Shown here piece by piece: positions 18,467 to 27,542 of a DNA stretch of 64,000 nt (the first letter of the stretch is position 1; every line of letters begins with the position of its first letter). Source of the DNA: Sagittula marina (lineage in GTDB: Bacteria; Pseudomonadota; Alphaproteobacteria; Rhodobacterales; Rhodobacteraceae); contig NZ_JACIEJ010000009.1 of NCBI RefSeq assembly GCF_014196795.1, forward strand, positions 124,001-188,000, read 5' to 3'. The position numbers and the translations under genes were made by a program. The notes below the pieces were generated by a model. That model searched no databases. It had not been told where the DNA came from and worked only from the letters and a program-made list of their open reading frames with translations.

Positions 18467-19480
18467 TTATAATCGGTATGATCCGGGCGTCCGGTTGGTC
18501 CATTTGTGAAAAGCTCGGTGGAAGTTCGACGGTGCAGAAAAGCCGGTGTCAAAGGCGATCTTTTCGATGCTGTCCGTGCGTTGTTGAAGCGCCCCGATGG
18601 CGATGTCACGGCGCAAAGCGTCCTTTATTTCCTGAAAAGATGTCCCTTCTTCTTTCAACCGGCGATTCAGCGTCCGGGGCGTGACTTTCAGCGCGCGGGC
18701 CGCATCCGGAAGTTGGCAGTTTTGCCAAGTCTCCCCGTAAAGGAAAGCGCGCACGCGAAGGCTGTTTGTATGCACGCGCGAGCTGGTGAAAATCCAGTCG
18801 ATCGGCGCGCGTTCAAGGAACACGGATGCCTCCGCCGGGCTGCGGCTGATCGGACTGTTGAATTGGCGTGGATCGAAAAGGATGCTGGTGTGCGGAGCGT
18901 CAAATTCTACCGGACAAGGAAAGACAACCGCGTAATCTGCGGCAAAATCCGGACGAGCGAAGGCAAAGCGAACTGCTTTCACGGCCGTTTCCGACCCGTC
19001 GAGCCAAGACAGGAGACCATGCGCCAATTTCAGCATTAACATGTGGCCAAATCGCTGCGGGCGGGTTTCGTCCGAATAGGGGATCAACGACAGCTCCACT
19101 TCCTCTGGGCTGTTGCGCAAGTCCAGACGGAAATCATCCAAAAGCAGGTTCCAGAACGTCGAGAACCGATACAGCGCCGAGACAAGGCTCTTCGCTTCAC
19201 GCTGCACTGTCACAAGATGTTGCAGTGTGCGGGGCCGGATCGGGCGACTCCAGAGGCCCATCATCTCGTCGCCGATCTCTGGCGCCGCAAGCTGATACAG
19301 CCGGGCGATTTCTTCGAGCGTGATGCGCTGAGTGGGCGCCATCGGGCTGGTTTGCAGGCCAGCACGCTCCAGCAGCGAGGCCATCTCCTCTGACGTGCAT
19401 CGAGATTTGAGCGCTTCAAGCCAGTCCCGGATGAAACCTGCTGAAACGGTCGTCAGTGAGATGGGGTCATGACTAGCCAT
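18467..19480 (-). CDS. AraC family transcriptional regulator
   Basis: A 337-residue regulator with an N-terminal AraC-type sensor domain of the Arabinose_bd group (about residues 20-210). The C-terminal pair of helix-turn-helices includes ARALKVTPRTLNRRLKEEG and EKIAFDTGFSAPSNFHRAF. The start at 19480 is preceded by AAGAGG. It is divergent from the acyl-CoA dehydrogenase gene, and direct repeats lie between them, so it probably activates that operon in response to a fatty or aromatic acid-like ligand. Confidence 0.92.
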   Translation of the reverse strand: MASHDPISLTTVSAGFIRDWLEALKSRCTSEEMASLLERAGLQTSPMAPTQRITLEEIARLYQLAAPEIGDEMMGLWSRPIRPRTLQHLVTVQREAKSLVSALYRFSTFWNLLLDDFRLDLRNSPEEVELSLIPYSDETRPQRFGHMLMLKLAHGLLSWLDGSETAVKAVRFAFARPDFAADYAVVFPCPVEFDAPHTSILFDPRQFNSPISRSPAEASVFLERAPIDWIFTSSRVHTNSLRVRAFLYGETWQNCQLPDAARALKVTPRTLNRRLKEEGTSFQEIKDALRRDIAIGALQQRTDSIEKIAFDTGFSAPSNFHRAFHKWTNRTPGSYRL

Positions 19481-19494
19481 GCAAAGGCCTCTTC

Positions 19495-19541
19495 TTGGCG
19501 TGATCGGATAGTAAATTGGCAAAAGATGAGCTTATTGGCAA
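19495..19541. promoter_or_regulatory. direct repeats, probable AraC-type operator
   Basis: TTGGC occurs at 19495, 19516 and 19535, and the last two copies are the longer ATTGGCAA (19515-19522 and 19534-19541). The period is 19-21 bases, two helical turns, typical of AraC-family direct-repeat binding. The sites lie between the regulator start (19480) and the dehydrogenase start (19595). Confidence 0.5.
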
Positions 19542-19594
19542 GAAATACCGCGTATAAATGTCGGGAAGTCATAATTTCCGTCGGAGAGTCAGGT

Positions 19595-21346
19595 ATGTCC
19601 TATCAGCCGCCCGTGCAGGATTTGATGTTCTGCATCGAACACTTGTCCCATTGGGAAACGGTGTCCGCGCTGGAGGTGTATTCCGAATGCGAGCTGCCGG
19701 ACGTAGGCGCGGTGCTGGAGAGCTATGCCCGGTTCTGCGCTGAACAGATCGCGCCCTTGTCACAGGTCGGGGACACGCAGGGCGCTCGGTTTGAAAAAGG
19801 CCGTGTGACCATGCCCGACGGCGACGTGCAGGCCTATGCTCAATTTGTCGAAATGGGCTGGCAGGCGCTGACCCACCCGGTGGAATATGGTGGCATCGGG
19901 ATGCCGCGTGCGGTTGGCGCGGCGGCGGTTGAGATGCTGAATGCTGCCGATATGAGCTTCGGTCTGTGCCCCCTGCTGACCGACGGGGCGATCGAGGCGC
20001 TGCTGCTCACCGGTTCGGACGAGCAGAAGGCCACTTACCTTGGGCCGCTGATCGAAGGTCGGTGGTCCGGCACGATGAACCTGACCGAACCGCAAGCGGG
20101 CAGCGATCTGGGCCGGGTGGCGACAAAGGCGGTGCAACGCGCGGACGGCAGCTATGGCATCACCGGCACCAAGATATTCATCACTTATGGCGCCCATGAT
20201 CTGACTGAGAACATCATCCACCTGGTGTTGGCGCGTACTCCGGATGCGCCCGCTGGGCCGAAGGGGCTCAGCCTCTTTATCGTGCCGCAGAAACTGGTTG
20301 AGCCGGATGGCACGCTCGGGGCCGCGAACGCGGTCAACTGCGTGAGCATCGAACACAAACTGGGCGTACGCGCCAGCCCGACGGCCGTGCTGGAATACGA
20401 TGACGCTACCGGATTCCTGATCGGCGAGGAAAACAGCGGGCTGGAGTACATGTTCATCATGATGAACGCCGCGCGGTTCTCGGTGGGTGTCCAAGGGGTT
20501 GCGATCGCTGAGCGGGCCTATCAGCGTGCTTTGGCTTACGCGCGCGACCGCGTTCAGAGCCGACCGGTGAACGGTCAGATCAAGGACGCCGTTCCGATCA
20601 TCGAACACCCTGATGTCCGCCGTATGCTCCTGCGGATGCGCAGCCTCACCGAAGGCGGACGGGCCATGGCGGCATCGACCGCGGGGTTGCTGGATATCGC
20701 GCATCACCGAGAGAATCCGGAATTTGCCGCGCTGGCCGAATTCATGGTTCCCTTGGTCAAGGGTTTTTGCACTGAACGCGCGGTCGAGGTCGCTTCTCTG
20801 GGTGTGCAAATCCACGGCGGCATGGGCTTCATCGAAGAAACCGGCGCCGCACAGCACTACCGTGACGCCCGCATCCTGCCGATTTACGAGGGCACCACAG
20901 CCATTCAGGCAAATGACCTTCTTGGACGCAAGGTGATGCGGGACGGTGGGGCGACCGCCCGCCTGTTCGCCGCTCAAATTGCGGAAACCGAAGCAAAGCT
21001 GGCAAGCGGCGACGCGTCTGCACGCGCCATCGGCACAGGCCTCGCACAGGCGCGCGCCGCTTTCGAAACTGCACTGGACTGGATGCTGGAAAACAGCCGC
21101 ACGGATATCGACGCAGCCTTCGCCGGCTCCGTGCCCTTCCTGATGCTGACCGGAGCATTGGCCGCCGGGTGGAGCCTCGCCAAAGGCGCGCTGGCGGCGC
21201 AAACCGGGCAGGACAACGCGTTCCGGACCCAGAAGATCGCCACCGCGCTGTTCTATGCCCAGCACATCCTGCCCGAATGCGCCACCGAACAAAATCGCAT
21301 CCTGTGCGGCTCACAAAGCCTGCTGGACGCGGCTTTCCCCGATTGA
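19595..21346 (+). CDS. acyl-CoA dehydrogenase (large, DmdC/FadE-like subgroup)
   Basis: A 583-residue flavoprotein, longer than the usual 380-residue enzymes because of a C-terminal extension. Signatures are MNLTEPQAGSDLGRV (FAD/substrate region), GVQGVAIAERAYQ, and IHGGMGFIEETGAAQHYRDARILPIYEGTTAIQ with the Glu expected to act as base. It should introduce a 2,3-double bond into an acyl-CoA. Enzymes of this size include DmdC, which acts on 3-methylmercaptopropionyl-CoA in roseobacters, but general acyl-CoA use is equally possible. The hydratase gene follows after 21 bases. Confidence 0.92.
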   Translation: MSYQPPVQDLMFCIEHLSHWETVSALEVYSECELPDVGAVLESYARFCAEQIAPLSQVGDTQGARFEKGRVTMPDGDVQAYAQFVEMGWQALTHPVEYGGIGMPRAVGAAAVEMLNAADMSFGLCPLLTDGAIEALLLTGSDEQKATYLGPLIEGRWSGTMNLTEPQAGSDLGRVATKAVQRADGSYGITGTKIFITYGAHDLTENIIHLVLARTPDAPAGPKGLSLFIVPQKLVEPDGTLGAANAVNCVSIEHKLGVRASPTAVLEYDDATGFLIGEENSGLEYMFIMMNAARFSVGVQGVAIAERAYQRALAYARDRVQSRPVNGQIKDAVPIIEHPDVRRMLLRMRSLTEGGRAMAASTAGLLDIAHHRENPEFAALAEFMVPLVKGFCTERAVEVASLGVQIHGGMGFIEETGAAQHYRDARILPIYEGTTAIQANDLLGRKVMRDGGATARLFAAQIAETEAKLASGDASARAIGTGLAQARAAFETALDWMLENSRTDIDAAFAGSVPFLMLTGALAAGWSLAKGALAAQTGQDNAFRTQKIATALFYAQHILPECATEQNRILCGSQSLLDAAFPD

Positions 21347-21367
21347 TCCCTCGAAAGGACCCAGCCC

Positions 21368-22177
21368 ATGAATGACGTCGTCAACCCCGCCACCTATGAA
21401 CGCCTCGCGATTTCCGCGCGCGACAACGGCCTTTATGTGCTGACGCTGAACCGCCCTGACAAACGCAACGCGCTCGATGAACTCACCATCGAGGAACTGA
21501 TCCGCTTTTTCAGCGGCGCGCGCTTGGCAGGGGTCAAGGCGGTGTTGCTGGAAGGGGCGGGCGACCATTTCTGCGCGGGTCTCGATCTGGTCGAACACTG
21601 GAAGGCAGACCGCAGCCCCGACGACTTCATGCATGTTTGCCTGCGCTGGCACGAGGCCTTCAACAAGATGGAATATGGCGGCGTGCCAATCATTGCCGCG
21701 CTTAAGGGGGCGGTGGTCGGCGGCGGGCTGGAACTGGCCAGCGCGGCTCATGTGCGGGTGATCGACCCCGGCACCTACTTCGCCCTGCCCGAAGGCCAGC
21801 GCGGCATCTTTACCGGAGGCGGTGCGACGATCCGGGTCTCCGACATGATCGGCAAGTACCGCATGATCGACATGATCCTGACCGGCCGCGTGTATCAGGG
21901 GCAAGAGGCCGTCGATCTGGGGCTGGCGCAGTACATCACCGAAGAGGGGGACAGCTTTGCCAAGGCGATGGAACTGGCCGACAAGGTCGCGCAGAACCTG
22001 CCGTTGACGAACTTTGCAATCTGTTCAGCCGTCAGCCACATGAACAACATGTCCGGTATGGATGCGGCCTATGCCGAAGCATTCGTGGGTGGGATCGTCA
22101 ACACCCAGCCGGCTGCGCGCGAACGGCTCGAGGCCTTCGCCAACAAGACCGCTGCCCGCGTGCGCCCAAATAGCTAA
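21368..22177 (+). CDS. enoyl-CoA hydratase/crotonase family protein
   Basis: A 269-residue crotonase-fold enzyme. The oxyanion-hole segments are HFCAGLDL (about residue 67) and [12 protein letters not shown] (about 113). The two catalytic Glu positions are both present, about E122 (GGGLEL) and E142 (ALPEGQRG). It should hydrate the enoyl-CoA made by the preceding dehydrogenase. The pair parallels DmdC/DmdD of dimethylsulfoniopropionate demethylation, but no dmdA or dmdB is in the window and the substrate is not established. Confidence 0.9.
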   Translation: MNDVVNPATYERLAISARDNGLYVLTLNRPDKRNALDELTIEELIRFFSGARLAGVKAVLLEGAGDHFCAGLDLVEHWKADRSPDDFMHVCLRWHEAFNKMEYGGVPIIAALKGAVVGGGLELASAAHVRVIDPGTYFALPEGQRGIFTGGGATIRVSDMIGKYRMIDMILTGRVYQGQEAVDLGLAQYITEEGDSFAKAMELADKVAQNLPLTNFAICSAVSHMNNMSGMDAAYAEAFVGGIVNTQPAARERLEAFANKTAARVRPNS

Positions 22178-22838
22178 GCCACGCCAGTCGCAGAAGACGG
22201 TGTAGACCGGACGAAGTTCGATCAAAATCTGCGGGGTACTATTGATAAGGAAGACGTCCGGGAGCTGATAAAGGAGCTATTGGAAGGTGGAGAACGGGCG
22301 TTTTTAACGCGTCTAAGAAAATGTGGTTTTAACATATGCTGCATCAGTCGTGCGTCATTGAACGCCACAATCGATACTGCGCTTGCGGTGAACATAAGCA
22401 ATAAAGGCCGTGATCTCAGCATTGCGATGGTGCTTTGGACGGCAGCTTTGGGTCGAGGTGCCACATGGCGCGGCGCAGGTGGTTCTCTTTGCCCAGTTTT
22501 CGAGACACGCGAAATGGGCGCTGTCTACCTCGGGCGCATCAATGAAGCGGTCTTTGCGGTCCTCGGAGGCGATGCAAGCTTCCATGGTCCGCAGAGCCTC
22601 TTCGGCCCGGTCTGCCGCCAAGTTCCGTCGCGCAGCATCCTGCGCAAACGTGTGATCCGTCAGTTGCTGCGCTGTACTGCGACAACCACGCATCCACGTC
22701 TCCCTGGGCGCCGGCAATGTCGGATAGGATAATTCGGAGCGCGCGGTCGCGGCCGTCTTCTGCCATCTCAAGGCGTTTTTCTGCGCACAGGGCTTCCGGT
22801 TTCTGCTTGTTCAGGGATTTGTCCTGCCAGTGTCCAAA
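22178..22838. other. gap with a possible decayed GntR-type regulator
   Basis: On the minus strand, 22690-22500 reads RAEEALRTMEACIASEDRKD and FIDAPEVDSAHFA. This resembles the start of the FCD ligand domain of FadR-type GntR regulators. No helix-turn-helix or clean frame accompanies it. Treat it as a possible scrap. No other gene is seen. Confidence 0.3.
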
Positions 22839-23501
22839 TTATTCAGATGCGTTGCCAAAACGAAAGGGGTCCTGGCCGCCGTTCCAAACGGGGACTTTCG
22901 TCATGGCCTTCTGAAAATCCGTACTTTGAAGGAAGCCGTCCAGCCAAAGGATCACATGGGGCCAAGGCTGTGCGTCAAACCACGCGCGGTCAATGTGGGC
23001 GAACTGCCTCACAAACGGAAAGATCGCAACGTCGGCGAGGGTTGGCATGTCGCCCGTCAGGAACGCTTGCGCGGCCAGCCGTGTCTCAAGCGACTGAATG
23101 AAATCAGAGGCTTTCGCGCGTTCTGCCTTTGGATCCAGATCAGGATAGCGGACGGCGTATTTTGTATGATCAAGCGCGGCTTTGAAGGGGCCATCGTTCT
23201 GGGCAATCAGGGTTTTGCCTATGTTTGGCATTTTCAGAAGCCCATGCGGATCACTTTGCCCAAGCACCCAGAGCATGATGTCGAGACTCTCATCCAAATT
23301 CAGATCGCCCGCTTGCAGGTTGGGAACCGTGCCGGAGGGTGAGGCACTGAGAAACGCCTGCGGCTTGTCTTTCAATTTGATCTCGCGCAGTTCCACCTCG
23401 AGTCCCGCGCTCAATACTGCCATCCGCGCCCGTATTGCATAGGGGCAGCGTCGAAAGGACCACAAGATCGGTCGAGGTCTGGTCAATATGCTTTGCATCA
23501 T
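22839..23501 (-). CDS. glutathione S-transferase-like protein
   Basis: A 220-residue protein with an N-terminal glutaredoxin/GST domain (PILWSFRRCPYAIRARMA, a Cys-Pro-Tyr-Ala active-site-like motif) and a cis-Pro in SGTVPNL. A helical C-terminal domain follows (MPTLADVAIFPFVRQF). The CPY form is typical of bacterial proteins close to the omega or glutaredoxin-2-like GSTs. Start at the tandem ATG 23501/23498; the ribosome binding site is weak, and an in-frame start at 23534 remains possible. Confidence 0.85.
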   Translation of the reverse strand: MMQSILTRPRPILWSFRRCPYAIRARMAVLSAGLEVELREIKLKDKPQAFLSASPSGTVPNLQAGDLNLDESLDIMLWVLGQSDPHGLLKMPNIGKTLIAQNDGPFKAALDHTKYAVRYPDLDPKAERAKASDFIQSLETRLAAQAFLTGDMPTLADVAIFPFVRQFAHIDRAWFDAQPWPHVILWLDGFLQSTDFQKAMTKVPVWNGGQDPFRFGNASE

Positions 23502-23651
23502 TGGGACAGTGTAAGGGTATTTCGAATTGCACACAAAACCGAAGCCTTCGGATGAATGTCAAGCCGGTAAGAGAATGACCACTTCGCTTGTTGGCACCGG
23601 CCTCCGCCCCTTGTCCATTGATAAAATCGCAGCGAATGACGGCTCCTGCAG

Positions 23652-23688
23652 GCCGTTGGCGCAACGGCGCGGCTCTTGCGCCAACGGC
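23652..23688. repeat. perfect 13-base hairpin in an intergenic gap
   Basis: Arms 23652-23664 (GCCGTTGGCGCAA) and 23676-23688 are exact reverse complements with an 11-base loop. It lies in the roughly 390-base gap between the GST-like and btuC genes, which otherwise holds no recognisable gene. No T-run follows, so it is not a normal terminator of either gene. Confidence 0.6.
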
Positions 23689-23893
23689 AGCAAAGGGTCG
23701 CGAGTGACGCCGCGCAAGCGAGAGCAGACGCTTGGCCCTGCCGCACAGCGATGGTCGGGAACGACCCCATCTTTCGGATGCCGCACCGCGCCCAACCGGC
23801 GGCTACGCGCAGTGAATCGGACACGTGTTGAGGCTGGGCCGAGCGCAGGTGGCATGTCACGTCGGTGCGATACGGGACGGCGGTCCGAGCGTG

Positions 23894-24943
23894 TCAGCCT
23901 TTGCCCCTTAGCAGCCAGACGAAGAAGATGCCGCCAACAAGGCCGGTGACGATTCCGATGGGCATGTCTTCGGGGGCCATGATGGTGCGGGCCGCGATGT
24001 CGGCCCAGAGCACGAAGACCGCGCCCACGAGCGCCGAGGCGGGCAGGACGCGCCGGTAGTCTCCGCCCACCAGGAGCCGCACGATATGCGGCACCATCAG
24101 CCCGACGAATCCGATGATGCCGGAGAAGGCAACCATGATGCCGGTCACCAGTGCGCCCACGACAAAGACGGCCAGCCGAAACCGCGCTACGGGAATCCCG
24201 AGCGTCGAGGCGGTCTCGTCGCCCACGGTCATGGCGTTCAATTGATCCGACCGGGCCACCAGCCAGGCACCGCAGCCCAGCAGGATCACCAGCGGGTAGG
24301 CAAGCTGGCTCCATTGTGCGAGGCCGAGACCACCGAGCATCCAGAAGACCACTGTATGCGTGGCCCTGGGATCGCCGAGGAAAATCAAGATATTGGCCCC
24401 GGCCATGATGATGAAGGACACGGCCACACCGGCCAGCACCAGCCGATCGGCGCTTGTGGCCTCGGTGAACCGCGAGACAGCCAGCACGATCAGGGTCGCC
24501 CCCAGCGCGCCGAGGAAGGCCAGCAGAGGCACCGTCAGCAAACCGATGAACAGTCCGGTATGCAACAGCGCCAGGATCGCGCCAAAGGCACCGCCAGAGG
24601 AGATCCCCAGCAAATGCGGATCGGCCAGCGGGTTACGGGTGACCGCCTGAAGGCTCGCCCCCACAAGCGCCAACCCTGCACCGACCATCATGGCCAGCAG
24701 AGCACGGGGGAAGCGGATTTCCCAAACGATGGCCTCGCGGCCCTGCGTCCAGTGCGGCTCGATCAGCCCGGGTACGAGCTTGTTGCCAAGCACGCCCCAG
24801 ACCGTTTCGATCGGCACGCGCACCGCGCCGACCGAGATGGCAAATGAGAGCGAGGCGAGCAGCAGCATGCCGCCCAGCACAAGGACCAAGGGGCCTTTGA
24901 CACGATGGCGGTGCGGCACGGTGTTGAGGGTCGTCTCGCTCAC
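23894..24943 (-). CDS. btuC: FecCD-type ABC permease, probable cobalamin/cobamide importer (BtuC-like)
   Basis: A 349-residue permease with about ten hydrophobic segments. Family segments include RFPRALLAMMVGAGLALVGA, NPLADPHLLGISSGG, FSGIIGFVGLMVPHIVR and DMPIGIVTGLVGGIFF. This family also imports ferric siderophores and heme. Assignment to B12 rests on the cobalamin riboswitch heading the operon. It starts four bases after the binding protein gene ends. Last gene of the riboswitch-controlled operon. Confidence 0.88.
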   Translation of the reverse strand: MSETTLNTVPHRHRVKGPLVLVLGGMLLLASLSFAISVGAVRVPIETVWGVLGNKLVPGLIEPHWTQGREAIVWEIRFPRALLAMMVGAGLALVGASLQAVTRNPLADPHLLGISSGGAFGAILALLHTGLFIGLLTVPLLAFLGALGATLIVLAVSRFTEATSADRLVLAGVAVSFIIMAGANILIFLGDPRATHTVVFWMLGGLGLAQWSQLAYPLVILLGCGAWLVARSDQLNAMTVGDETASTLGIPVARFRLAVFVVGALVTGIMVAFSGIIGFVGLMVPHIVRLLVGGDYRRVLPASALVGAVFVLWADIAARTIMAPEDMPIGIVTGLVGGIFFVWLLRGKG

Positions 24944-24947
24944 GGGA

Positions 24948-25880
24948 TCACTCGCCCCAGAAGGCGTTTGCCAGCGTCTTGACCGCTTCGATATTGCGCG
25001 GTCCCGGCGTGGCCTCGACGTATTCCAGCGTGACGAAACGGTCGTTCTTCACCGCGTCGAGATCGGCGAAGGCCGGATTGGACATCATGAAGTCGCGCTT
25101 TTGCTCGGCGGTGACCTCGCCGTAGTTGACGATCACCACGACCTCCGGATTGCGCTCAACCACCTCTTCCCAAGTGACGGTGGCCCAGCTTTTCTCGAAA
25201 TCGTCCATGATGTTGGTCCCGCCCGCGGCCTCGATCAGGGCCGTAGGCATGGCATAGCGCCCGGCGGTAAAGGGCGTGTCTTCGCCGCTGTCGTAGACAA
25301 AGACGCGCAGCGGCTCCCCGGTTTCCAGACCGTCGGCAAAACGCGCCAGGTCTGCGCGGTAGCCCGCAACGAGGTCGTTTGCCTTGTCCTCGACGGCAAA
25401 GATGCGTCCGAGGTTCAGCAGGTCGTTGTACATGTCTTCGATGCTGGCCTTGTCCTTGGCCATGATGTGGGTGCAGCTTTCGGTCAGCTCGTAGACCTTG
25501 ATGCCAAAGGGCGCCAGCGTCTCGGGGGTGACCTCGCCGCCAACTTTCATGCCGTAGTTCCACCCGGCAAAGAAGAAATCTGCGTCGGCGCCCAGCAGTA
25601 CCTCCTTGGTAGGATATTTGGCGGAAAGCTCTGGCAGTTCTTCGACGCCCGCGCGCATGTCCGCGTCCAGGGTCTTCCACCCGGAAATGCCGGTGTATCC
25701 GACCATCTTGTCCGCGAGGCCAAGCACCAGCATCATCTCGGTCAGGTTCACATCGTTGGAGATGGCGCGCTGCGGCGGGGCCTCGAAGGTGACCTCGCGG
25801 TTGCAGCTTTCGACGGTGGTGCCAGCGGCAGCAAGGCTGGCGGTGAGCGCCAGGGCAGAGGTGATGAGAAGTGTCTTCAT
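24948..25880 (-). CDS. btuF: periplasmic binding protein of the BtuF/FepB type
   Basis: A 310-residue binding protein with a signal peptide (MKTLLITSALALTASLAAAG). It has the two-lobed cluster A-2 pattern: QRAISNDVNLTEMMLVLGLADK near the start, and the NPEVVVIVNYGE segment late. Conserved Glu residues for docking to the permease lie in both lobes. It should capture cobalamin, cobinamide or a related ligand in the periplasm. The start overlaps the ATPase stop by four bases. Confidence 0.87.
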   Translation of the reverse strand: MKTLLITSALALTASLAAAGTTVESCNREVTFEAPPQRAISNDVNLTEMMLVLGLADKMVGYTGISGWKTLDADMRAGVEELPELSAKYPTKEVLLGADADFFFAGWNYGMKVGGEVTPETLAPFGIKVYELTESCTHIMAKDKASIEDMYNDLLNLGRIFAVEDKANDLVAGYRADLARFADGLETGEPLRVFVYDSGEDTPFTAGRYAMPTALIEAAGGTNIMDDFEKSWATVTWEEVVERNPEVVVIVNYGEVTAEQKRDFMMSNPAFADLDAVKNDRFVTLEYVEATPGPRNIEAVKTLANAFWGE

Positions 25881-26674
25881 GAGGTGTACCCTTGGGTCTG
25901 AAGATGAAAGGAAAGGTGATCGGTGTTCGAGGGCGCGAGCCGTTCGCGCCGGGCGTCGACCCGGAACACGCGCGATACTGCGACCTCTGACAGGACGGTC
26001 TGGGGCGCGCCAAAGCCCACCATGCGGCCCGCGTCGAGCATAAGGATCGTGTCGCAGATCCCCGCTGCGAGGTTGAGGTCATGCAGCGAGGTGGCGATGG
26101 TCAGCGGCAGGTCTCGGATGAGTTGCAGCACTTCGAGCTGGTGGCGGATGTCGAGATGGTTGGTCGGCTCGTCGAGGATCAGCAGGTGCGGCTCCTGAGC
26201 GAGCGCGCGGGCGACCATGACGCGCTGGCGTTCGCCGCCGGACAGCGCGCTCAAATGCCGGTCCGCCAGCCCGTGCAGGTCCAACCGGTCGAGGACCTGC
26301 GTGATGATCTGCTGATCCCGCGCGCCAGTGCTGCCGCCGAAGCCCCGGCGATGCGGCGTGCGTCCCAGCGCCACGATCTCGCCCACAGTCAGGGCAAAGT
26401 CACTGGGCTGCTCCTGCAGAACGGCGGCGATGCGCTGTGCCGCTACACGGGCAGACAGCTGCCAGATGTCGTCACCATTCACCGCAACGCGCCCGCTTGC
26501 CGGGCGATGATAGCGATAAAGCAGCCGCAACAGCGTCGTCTTGCCTGCGCCATTCGGGCCAACGATGCCCAGCACACGGCCCGGTTCAAGCGCGAAACTC
26601 AGGGGATGTACGAGGGTCTTGCCGGTGCGCGTCGCCCAGGACACGCCATCCACCGTCAGGGAAGCGGCGCTCAT
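25877..26674 (-). CDS. btuD: ABC transporter ATP-binding protein (BtuD/FecE type)
   Basis: A 265-residue ATPase: Walker A GPNGAGKTTLL (about residue 38), signature LSGGERQRVMVARAL, Walker B LLILDEPTNHLDI and switch His in SLHDLN. The sequence matches the FecE/BtuD group. It powers the neighbouring permease. It overlaps both the DUF1636 gene upstream and the binding-protein gene downstream by ATGA junctions, so the whole operon is translationally coupled. Confidence 0.9.
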   Translation of the reverse strand: MSAASLTVDGVSWATRTGKTLVHPLSFALEPGRVLGIVGPNGAGKTTLLRLLYRYHRPASGRVAVNGDDIWQLSARVAAQRIAAVLQEQPSDFALTVGEIVALGRTPHRRGFGGSTGARDQQIITQVLDRLDLHGLADRHLSALSGGERQRVMVARALAQEPHLLILDEPTNHLDIRHQLEVLQLIRDLPLTIATSLHDLNLAAGICDTILMLDAGRMVGFGAPQTVLSEVAVSRVFRVDARRERLAPSNTDHLSFHLQTQGYTS

Positions 26675-27090
26675 GAGACCTGCGCCTCGCTCTCCTCAAT
26701 CACCATCATCGCCGCAGGCACCCTTGCGAGTGTCGAGCGCCGCAGCTTGCCGGGGCGATCCACCGAGGAGCACCATCCGTCCTGCAGATATGCGTACTGG
26801 CGCGCGAAGGCGACGAGGTCTGCGATGTCCGTGGCCGGATCGATGTCGCCGAAAAGATAGGTCGCCTTGCGCGTGCCGTGATAGGCCACGGTGCAGGGGC
26901 GGTCGCATCCGGCCATGCAGGCCACGCCGGAAATCTCGAAGTCTTCGGGGACCGCATCGTCTGCCTCCGCGATGGCGCGGCGCAGTTTGTCGATCAGCTC
27001 ATAGCCGGGGCGGCAATGGCTGCCCTTGTGCTTGCAAGAGGTGCAGACCGTGATCCTGTGGCGTGTCGAAAATGTTGTGCTGGGTGCCAT
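26671..27090 (-). CDS. DUF1636 family metal/Fe-S-binding protein, copy 1
   Basis: A 139-residue DUF1636 protein with CTSCKHKG near residue 13 and CMAGCDRPCTVAYHG in the middle. The spaced Cys residues resemble the thioredoxin-like [2Fe-2S] ferredoxin pattern. Function is unknown; genes of this family recur beside B12 loci. ATG 27090 follows GGAGG; the frame continues to an ATG at 27132 without similarity or a good ribosome site. First gene after the riboswitch. A paralogue lies at 53491-53889. Confidence 0.85.
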   Translation of the reverse strand: MAPSTTFSTRHRITVCTSCKHKGSHCRPGYELIDKLRRAIAEADDAVPEDFEISGVACMAGCDRPCTVAYHGTRKATYLFGDIDPATDIADLVAFARQYAYLQDGWCSSVDRPGKLRRSTLARVPAAMMVIEESEAQVS

Positions 27091-27228
27091 GGGGCCCTCC
27101 GCCCGGAATGCGGGGGGCGCGTGCAAAACCATGTCGTTGCGGGAAAAGCCGCTGTGTCATCATGATCTCCTGACCAGGCACCCCGCCTGATGGGTTGGAA
27201 TTCCACCCGTGGGATCACGGGCGGTGAT

Positions 27229-27390
27229 GGCAGGTCTCCTGACTTGCGGGTCAACGCTCTCCCGAACCTTCCCGGACGCGGACGTCCAGTGGCCTTTCGG
27301 GGTCGCTCACCGCTTACAGTTGCGGGGGCAGTCGCGGACTTGGCACCCTGACAGGCACCGCACCACGTTCCCTTTTCATCCCTGCCGCCA
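27229..27390 (-). promoter_or_regulatory. cobalamin riboswitch 1 (btu operon leader)
   Basis: Read on the minus strand: AAAAGGGAACGTGGTGC, then the GCAACTGTAAGCGG segment, a GCCACTG-like core, and the B12 box AGTCAGGAGACCTGCC at 27244-27229. These are the conserved elements of the AdoCbl riboswitch in the correct order. It precedes DUF1636-btuD-btuF-btuC. A CCCGTG/CACGGG hairpin at 27207-27222 follows and may belong to the expression platform. Confidence 0.93.
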
Positions 27391-27542
27391 GCGCAGAGCG
27401 CGGACGTTCGGGAACCATCTGCCCCTAGATGAGGCATGCGCGCGGTGGATTGCAAGGACGAAAGGCCATGCGATCCAAGATTGATTTTCAGTGGCAACCT
27501 ACGGTATCCCGTCGTCTCGCTTTCACGGACCGCGGAGCAGAC

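Noticed and set aside
23894-26674. Assignment of the btu operon as a siderophore or heme importer
   Set aside because: The protein families would allow it, but the cobalamin riboswitch at the head of the operon favours cobamide import.
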